Shown piece after piece: positions 59,161-64,000 of a stretch of 64,000 nucleotides of DNA. Position numbers and translations under genes: made by a program. Origin of the DNA: Blastococcus_B deserti (lineage in GTDB: Bacteria > Actinomycetota > Actinomycetes > Mycobacteriales > Geodermatophilaceae); assembly GCF_042682525.1 (NCBI RefSeq), contig NZ_JBHUHP010000001.1, positions 310,001-374,000 on the forward strand. The letters are read 5' to 3'. How positions within the stretch are numbered: the first letter of the stretch is position 1; the number at the start of each line of letters is the position of its first letter. The notes under the pieces were generated by a model. It was not told the origin of the DNA. It saw nothing but the letters and a program-made list of their open reading frames with translations, and searched no databases.

Positions 59161-59204
59161 CTTCTGGCCCTGTCCGAGACGACTTCTGGCCCTGTCCGAG
59201 ACGA
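59161..59204. repeat. Two tandem 22-bp repeats
   Basis: CTTCTGGCCCTGTCCGAGAC plus GA occurs twice head to tail at 59161 and 59183, just past the end of the toxin locus. It could be a recombination scar or end of a lost element. Confidence 0.9.
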
Positions 59205-59232
59205 GTCGAGCGCCCGCTGACAGAGCTGAGGA

Positions 59233-60858
59233 CTACAGACCCAGGGCCGTCGACATCTCCGCGCGGAGCTGGTCGAGCTCGTCCTCGCCGCGGCCGCGGG
59301 CGGCGATCAGGCCGGCGTCCTCGTGCACCGGGACGACCGTCTCGAGGTAGGCCTTGAGCTTGGGCTCGGTGCCGCTGGGCCGCACGATCACCCGGACGCC
59401 GTCGCCGAGCAGCCGCACCGCGTCGACCGGTGGGTCCCCCAGCGCCAGGTCGGCGTAGGTCACGTCCCGGCCGAGCAGGGTCGACGGGGGCTGCGCGCGC
59501 AGCCGGGCCATCGCGCCGGAGATGACCGACAGGTCCTCGACCCGCACCGACAGCTGGCCGGTGACGAACAGCCCGTGCTCGTGCGCCAGCTCGTCGAGCC
59601 GGTCGAGCAGCGTGCGGCCCCCGGCCTTCAGCTCCGCGGCCAGCAGAGCGACGGCGAGCGCGGCGGAGATGCCGTCCTTGTCCCGCGCCACCGACGGCGC
59701 CACGGCGTAGCCCAGCGCCTCCTCGTAGCCGAACACCAGCGGTGCCTCGGGCAAGCCGGCCCGGATGATCCACTTGAACCCGGTCGGCGTCTCCGCCGAC
59801 GGAGCTCCGTGCGCCCTCGCGATCGCGTGCATCAGCGAGCCGCTGACCAGCGACGACGCGTACGTGCCCCGCACGCCGCGGCGCAGCAGCCAGTCGGCCA
59901 GCAGCGCGCCCACCTCGTCGCCGGTCAGCTGCCGCCCATCGCAGACCACCGCGCAGCGGTCGGCGTCCGGGTCCTCGGCGATCGCGAGGTCGGCGCCGAT
60001 CCGCTCCGCCAGCGCCTGGAGCAGGTCGTTCGCGCCCGGCTCCTCCGGGTTGGGGAAGGCGACCGTCGGGAACGCGGGGTCGGGGGAGTCCTGTTCCGGC
60101 ACGCTCACCGGCTCGGCGAGCCCCGCGGCGGCGAACACCGCCCGCGTCGTCTCCGCGCCCACGCCGTGCATGGCGGTGTAGGCCACCACGAGGTTCCGGC
60201 GGGAGGGCACCCCCGACGGCTCGAGCGCCGCCACGACGGCGGCCACGTAGTCGGCCTGCACGTCGTCGCCGAGGGTTCCCCAGTCGTCGGAGCGCGGCAC
60301 CTCCCGCGCTGGGCCGACGGCGGTGATCGCCGCCTCGATCTCGCGGTCGGCCGGCGGCACCAGCTGCGCACCGTCGCCGAGGTAGACCTTGTAGCCGTTG
60401 TCGTCGGGCGGGTTGTGGCTGGCGGTCACCATCACCCCGGCCACGCAGCCCAGGTGCCGGACCGCGAACGCCAGCACCGGCGTGGGCAGCGCCCTCGGCA
60501 GCACCTGCACGGCGAACCCGGCCGCGGAGAGGACCTCCGCCGAGATCCGGGCGAACTCGTCGGACCGGCGGCGGGCGTCGTAGCCGATGACCACGCCGCC
60601 ACCCGCGTGGCCGGCACCGGCCAGCCACGCGCCCAGCCCGACGGCCGCCCGGGTGACGACGGCCGCGTTCATCCCGGCCGGCCCGGCGCGCAGCGGCCCG
60701 CGCAGGCCCGCCGTCCCGAAGGTCAGCGGCCCGGCGAACCGGCGGCCGAGCTCCTGGACGTCCTGCGACTCGATCAGGGCCACGATCTCGGCCCGGTCGC
60801 CCTCGTGCGGATCGGCGTCGGCCCACGCGCGGGCCCTGGCCAGCAGGTCGCCGGTCAC
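59233..60858 (-). CDS. Alpha-D-phosphohexomutase family protein (phosphoglucomutase/phosphomannomutase; possible phosphopentomutase)
   Basis: A 541-residue four-domain sugar-phosphate mutase. VMVTASHNPPDDNGYK carries the phosphoserine, EDPDADRCAVV the metal-binding DxDxD loop, GFKWIIRA and GYEEALGYAV the sugar-binding regions, and RPSGTEPKLKAY the phosphate-binding loop. In mycobacteria the same gene (pmmB) sits beside purine nucleoside phosphorylase, so it may interconvert (deoxy)ribose-1- and -5-phosphate for DeoC, which this window otherwise lacks. It starts at a GTG overlapping the upstream stop. Confidence 0.93.
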   Translation of the reverse strand: MTGDLLARARAWADADPHEGDRAEIVALIESQDVQELGRRFAGPLTFGTAGLRGPLRAGPAGMNAAVVTRAAVGLGAWLAGAGHAGGGVVIGYDARRRSDEFARISAEVLSAAGFAVQVLPRALPTPVLAFAVRHLGCVAGVMVTASHNPPDDNGYKVYLGDGAQLVPPADREIEAAITAVGPAREVPRSDDWGTLGDDVQADYVAAVVAALEPSGVPSRRNLVVAYTAMHGVGAETTRAVFAAAGLAEPVSVPEQDSPDPAFPTVAFPNPEEPGANDLLQALAERIGADLAIAEDPDADRCAVVCDGRQLTGDEVGALLADWLLRRGVRGTYASSLVSGSLMHAIARAHGAPSAETPTGFKWIIRAGLPEAPLVFGYEEALGYAVAPSVARDKDGISAALAVALLAAELKAGGRTLLDRLDELAHEHGLFVTGQLSVRVEDLSVISGAMARLRAQPPSTLLGRDVTYADLALGDPPVDAVRLLGDGVRVIVRPSGTEPKLKAYLETVVPVHEDAGLIAARGRGEDELDQLRAEMSTALGL

Positions 60859-61688
60859 GGCTTCTCGAACTTCTCGGCGTCGTAGGCGTCAGTGGTGTAC
60901 TCGCCGCCCACCCGCGCGTGCACCGGATCGGCCGGGTCCGGCTCGCCGTGGGCCTCGATCAGCGCCGCGGCGTAGACCTCGGCGTCGTCGGCCGGCTGGT
61001 AGCCCAGGGCCCGGGCGGCGGTGAGGTCCCACCAGTTGCGGGTGTTGGCCGACACGCCCCACACCACGGAGAACCCGGGCGAGGGCGCGGTCAGCGCGGC
61101 GTCCACGAGGGAGACGGTGTCGGCGGGGGAGAGCCACGTCGACAGCTGCCGCGTCGTCGTCGGCTCGGCGAAGGCGCTGCCGATCCGCAGGCAGACGACA
61201 TCGAGCCCGTACCGGTCCACGTAGAGGGAGCCGAGCGCCTCCATCGCGACCTTGGAGACGCCGTAGTACGTGTCCGGCCGCGGCGGGGCGTCGACCTCGC
61301 GCAGCAGGCCGCCGTCGGGCCGCGGCGTGTACCCGGTGGCGTGGTTGCTGCTGGCCAGGACCACGCGCGACACGCCCGCCCGGCGGGCGGCCTCCAGCGC
61401 GCAGTACGTGCCGTGGATGTTCGCGTGCGAGATGGCCGGCCAGGTCGATTCCCCCGCGATACCGGCCAGGTGCACGACCGCCGACACCCCCCGCGTGGCC
61501 TCGACCACGGCGGCGAGGTCGGTGACGTCGGCGACGACGTGCTCCTCGCCGGGACGGCGATCGCCGACGGGCACGACGTCGAGGCAGCGCACCGCCCAGC
61601 CGCGCTCGGGCAGCCCGCCGCGCAGGACCGTGCCGATCCGGCCCGCGGCGCCCGTGACCAGGACCAGGTCCACGGCCTCCGCGATCAC
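60855..61688 (-). CDS. NAD-dependent epimerase/dehydratase, uronate dehydrogenase-like
   Basis: A 277-residue extended-SDR protein. LVTGAAGRIGTVLRGGLPERG is the NAD-binding glycine motif, VVHLAGIAG the adenine loop, SSNHATGYTPRP a uronate-dehydrogenase-like substrate motif, and YYGVSKVAMEALG the catalytic YxxxK. GTGA overlaps link it to the phosphorylase before it and the mutase after it. Substrate not proven; a uronic acid is the best guess. Confidence 0.85.
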   Translation of the reverse strand: MIAEAVDLVLVTGAAGRIGTVLRGGLPERGWAVRCLDVVPVGDRRPGEEHVVADVTDLAAVVEATRGVSAVVHLAGIAGESTWPAISHANIHGTYCALEAARRAGVSRVVLASSNHATGYTPRPDGGLLREVDAPPRPDTYYGVSKVAMEALGSLYVDRYGLDVVCLRIGSAFAEPTTTRQLSTWLSPADTVSLVDAALTAPSPGFSVVWGVSANTRNWWDLTAARALGYQPADDAEVYAAALIEAHGEPDPADPVHARVGGEYTTDAYDAEKFEKP

Positions 61689-62494
61689 GGCATCCGCCCG
61701 ATGAGGTCGACCAGGAACCGCCCGAGCCGGCCCGCCGCGGCCCGGCCGGCGGCGAGCACCTCCTCGTGGTCCAGCTTCTCGCCGGTGATGCCGGCCGCGG
61801 CGTTGGTGACCATCGAGAGCCCGAAGACCTCCAGGCCGGCCGCCCGGGCGGCGATCGCCTCCAGCGCCGTCGACATGCCGACCAGGTCGGCGCCGAGCGT
61901 CCGCAGCATCCGGATCTCGGCCGGCGTCTCGTAGTGCGGCCCGGGCAGCGCGGCGTACACCCCCTCGGTGAGCGTCGGGTCGAGCTCGCGCGCCAGCGCC
62001 CGCAGCCGGGAGGAGTAGAGGTCGGTGAGGTCGACGAAGGTGGCGCCGACCAGCGGCGAGCGCGCGGTCAGGTTCAGGTGGTCGCTGATGACCACCGCCT
62101 GCCCGACCCGGTGGTCGGGGGCCAGCCCGCCGGCGGCGTTCGTGAGCACGACGGTCCTCACGCCCGCGGCCGCCGCGGTGCGCACCCCGTGCACGACCGG
62201 GTCGACCCCGCGCCCCTCGTAGAAGTGGGTCCGGCCGAGGAAGAGCAGGACGCCCCGGTCACCGACGCGCACGGAGCGCACCTCGCCGCCGTGCCCCACG
62301 GCCGTGGGGGCGGCGAACCCGGGCAGGTCACCGATCCCCACAGCCGCCGCGGCGGGACCGAACGCGTCGGCGGCCGGCGCCCAGCCCGAACCCATGACGA
62401 CCGCGACGTCGTGCGGCCCGCCCAGGGCGGCGGTGAGGTCGTCGGCCGCCAGGGCGGCGAGGGCGTGGGGGTCGGTTCCGGGGAGCTGGCTCAC
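61685..62494 (-). CDS. Purine nucleoside phosphorylase (trimeric type)
   Basis: Phosphorolyses (deoxy)inosine and (deoxy)guanosine to the base and (deoxy)ribose-1-phosphate. The 269-residue protein has VVMGSGWAP (phosphate loop), GRTHFYEGRG, VLTNAAGGL, GPHYETPAEIRML, GMSTALEAIAAR and MVTNAAAGI, all marks of the trimeric class. GTG 62494 has TAGCGT 6 nt upstream, so it should be leaderless. First gene of a three-gene operon. Confidence 0.96.
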   Translation of the reverse strand: MSQLPGTDPHALAALAADDLTAALGGPHDVAVVMGSGWAPAADAFGPAAAAVGIGDLPGFAAPTAVGHGGEVRSVRVGDRGVLLFLGRTHFYEGRGVDPVVHGVRTAAAAGVRTVVLTNAAGGLAPDHRVGQAVVISDHLNLTARSPLVGATFVDLTDLYSSRLRALARELDPTLTEGVYAALPGPHYETPAEIRMLRTLGADLVGMSTALEAIAARAAGLEVFGLSMVTNAAAGITGEKLDHEEVLAAGRAAAGRLGRFLVDLIGRMP

Positions 62495-62500
62495 GCACGG

Positions 62501-62506
62501 ACGCTA
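62501..62506 (-). promoter_or_regulatory. -10 box for the purine nucleoside phosphorylase gene
   Basis: TAGCGT on the minus strand, 6 nt before the GTG at 62494. Confidence 0.55.
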
Positions 62507-62532
62507 ACGCAGCGCCGCGGGAAGCCGTTCCG

Positions 62533-62790
62533 CTAGCGATCGGTGAGGTCGGCCGTGCACTCCGGCTGCCGGGACAGGTAGCTGTCGAAGCCGTCGGAGA
62601 CGACCCGGTGGCCGTCGTCGTCGATGGTGCCGGGCCAGGTCCCGGCGGCGGCGATCTTCGCGGCGCACGGGTCCACGTTCAGCGACGGCGGGTCGGCGGT
62701 GGCGATGCCGCCGGAGCCGACCAGGAGCAGGGTGGCGACGCCGGTGACCGCGGCGGCGCGGCCGCGGTGCAGCGAGGGACGGATGGACAT
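62533..62790 (-). CDS. Small secreted protein
   Basis: An 85-residue protein with a signal peptide (AAAVTGVATLLLVGSGGIATA) and a mature part of about 50 residues with two cysteines (NVDPCAAKI, PECTADL) that could form a disulfide. AGGAGG lies 9-10 nt upstream of the ATG at 62790. Not a recognised family. Confidence 0.7.
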   Translation of the reverse strand: MSIRPSLHRGRAAAVTGVATLLLVGSGGIATADPPSLNVDPCAAKIAAAGTWPGTIDDDGHRVVSDGFDSYLSRQPECTADLTDR

Positions 62791-63026
62791 GTGCGGAACC
62801 TCCTGTCGGCGCGGAACCGGGACCGAACCGGGCTGCGGCAGGCACAGGGCGGGTGGGTGAGCCGGTCCTGCGGGAGATGGACCGTGCCGTGGCTGTCGTC
62901 CGGTGCGCGCCGGGCGAGGCCGACGTCGGGAGGAGGCACCCCGGGCCGGCCGGGATACAGCGCCGTCCGCGCCCACCGGCCGCAGTGACCGTGCTCCGTC
63001 AGGGGGTGGGGACGGGTGATCGAACC

Positions 63027-63032
63027 TAGACT
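63027..63032 (+). promoter_or_regulatory. -10 box for the GCS2 gene
   Basis: TAGACT ends 6 nt before GTG 63039; leaderless start likely. Confidence 0.55.
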
Positions 63033-63038
63033 TCCGAC

Positions 63039-64000
63039 GTGCGGATCCCCTTCCGGTCCTCGGAGCGCGCCAGCCTGGGCGTGGAGTGGGAGCTGCAGCT
63101 CGTCGACCGGGACACCCGGGAGCTGTCCGCCGGGGCCGTCGAGATCCTCGACGAGATCCGCCCCGACGGTGCCGGGGAGCACCCCAAGGCCAAGCACGAG
63201 CTGCTGCAGTCGACCATCGAGATCATCACCGGCGTCTGCACCACGGTGGGCGAGGCCAAGGGCGACCTCGCCGGCACCCTCGCCGAGGTGAGCGCCGCGG
63301 CCGACCGCCGCGGGCTGGCCCTGATGTGCGCCGGCACCCACCCGTTCACCGACTGGCAGAGCCAGCTGATCTCGCCCAAGGAGCGCTACCTCCAGCTGGT
63401 GGAGCGGATGCAGTGGCTGGCCCGGCGACTGCAGATCTTCGGGGTGCACGTGCACGTCGGCGTCCGCGCGCCGGAGAAGGCGATCCCGGTCGTCAACGCG
63501 CTGTGCCAGTACCTGCCGCACTTCCTGGCGCTGTCGGCGTCCTCGCCGTTCTGGGTCGCCTGCGACACCGGGCTGGCCTCGGCGCGGACCAAGGTCTTCG
63601 AGGGCATGCCGACCGCGGGACTGCCCTACCAGCTCTCCGGCTGGGACGAGTTCGAGACCTACATGGAGACGCTGATCTCCACGAACGCGATCGAGAGCGT
63701 CCGCGAGGTGTGGTGGGACATCCGGCCGCACCCCGATTTCGGCACCGTCGAGCTGCGGGTCTGCGACGGGCTGCCCACCCTCGACGAGGTCGGCGCGGTC
63801 GCCGCGCTGGCCCAGTGCCTGGTCGAGCAGTTCGACAGCCAGCTCGACCGCGGCTACACGCTGCCCAGTCCCGCCGACTGGGTGCTCCGGGAGAACAAGT
63901 GGCGGGCGGCCCGCTACGGGCTCGACGCCGACATCGTCGTCGACGAGAAGGGCACCGTCCGCCCGGTGCGGCAGGCGATCATCGACCTGGTGGAGGACCT
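63039..64000 (+). CDS. Glutamate-cysteine ligase family 2 (YbdK-type carboxylate-amine ligase), 3' partial
   Basis: The first 320 residues of a GCS2-family enzyme. SLGVEWELQLVDRDTRELS is the N-terminal metal/ATP glutamate motif, KHELLQSTIEIITGVC, GTHPFTDWQ and GVHVHVGVRAPEKAIPV (metal/His region), and WWDIRPHPDFGTVELRVCDG are family signatures. Members ligate glutamate to an amine such as cysteine; YbdK-type enzymes have weak gamma-glutamylcysteine activity. The frame is open to the window edge. GTG start chosen from the -10 box. Confidence 0.92.
   Translation, partial: MRIPFRSSERASLGVEWELQLVDRDTRELSAGAVEILDEIRPDGAGEHPKAKHELLQSTIEIITGVCTTVGEAKGDLAGTLAEVSAAADRRGLALMCAGTHPFTDWQSQLISPKERYLQLVERMQWLARRLQIFGVHVHVGVRAPEKAIPVVNALCQYLPHFLALSASSPFWVACDTGLASARTKVFEGMPTAGLPYQLSGWDEFETYMETLISTNAIESVREVWWDIRPHPDFGTVELRVCDGLPTLDEVGAVAALAQCLVEQFDSQLDRGYTLPSPADWVLRENKWRAARYGLDADIVVDEKGTVRPVRQAIIDLVED

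Noticed and set aside
59081..59232. Insertion-sequence remnant past the toxin locus
   Set aside because: There is a 22-bp direct repeat but no transposase fragment or matching inverted ends, so I list only the repeat.

Overview
The window is very GC-rich chromosomal DNA (over 70% G+C by eye) with dense genes, GTG/TTG starts and 4-bp ATGA/GTGA overlaps. Gene content and order (pcrA, M23 peptidase, sucCD, PerM-like DUF6350 protein, purN-purH; folD-DUF3017; eukaryotic-type icd; cdd-deoA-add; upp; sugar-phosphate mutase and trimeric purine nucleoside phosphorylase) are typical of Actinomycetota. The repeats and protein style suggest Geodermatophilaceae (Blastococcus/Geodermatophilus/Modestobacter); the family-level placement is inference.

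Layout. 1-10.9 kb: 3' part of the PcrA/UvrD1 helicase, a small dimeric-barrel protein, an alpha/beta hydrolase, a LytM/M23 endopeptidase, a lipase, a membrane protein, a stand-alone B12-binding protein and sucCD. 10.9-19.4 kb: DUF6350 membrane protein, purN-purH-pentapeptide protein, folD-DUF3017, mdh, icd. 19.6-29.2 kb: DUF559 protein, CAP-domain protein, CNNM/CorC transporter, galE, HisC-like aminotransferase, trpS with a 2'-5' RNA ligase-like gene, YihY/BrkB and a D-Ala-D-Ala carboxypeptidase. 29.4-39.6 kb: a nucleoside uptake and salvage block (BMP lipoprotein, ATPase, two permeases, cdd, deoA), an ABC-2 exporter pair and add. 39.6-49.4 kb: DEAD-box helicase with a structured leader, an acidic duplicated protein, two aldehyde dehydrogenases with deoC, an SOS-type HNH gene, upp and an oxidoreductase. 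49.4-59.2 kb: the accessory region, with a DHFR-like protein, a DUF805 remnant, GtrA, a 2249-residue secreted RHS protein ending in a nuclease-like toxin domain, a HEAT-repeat protein abutting it and a further small gene. 59.2-64 kb: sugar-phosphate mutase, uronate dehydrogenase-like protein, purine nucleoside phosphorylase, a small secreted protein and the 5' part of a GCS2 ligase.

How it works together. The BMP ABC importer plus Cdd, DeoA, Add, PNP, Upp, the mutase, DeoC and ALDH make a near-complete route for taking up nucleosides, salvaging bases and burning the (deoxy)ribose through glyceraldehyde-3-phosphate and acetaldehyde. SucCD, Mdh and Icd are TCA-cycle enzymes, and PurN, PurH and FolD supply one-carbon-dependent purine synthesis.

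The most notable non-housekeeping items are: the RHS polymorphic-toxin locus with its putative immunity genes; a family of about ten intergenic palindromic elements, one of which supplies the end of galE; a tandem 74-78 bp unit between folD and DUF3017 made of chained micro-ORFs; many starts placed 6-8 nt after a TAnnnT-like -10 box (leaderless transcripts); a LexA-type box over the HNH gene promoter; and a helicase leader with two tiny overlapping uORFs. I see no tRNA, rRNA, CRISPR array or intact insertion sequence.
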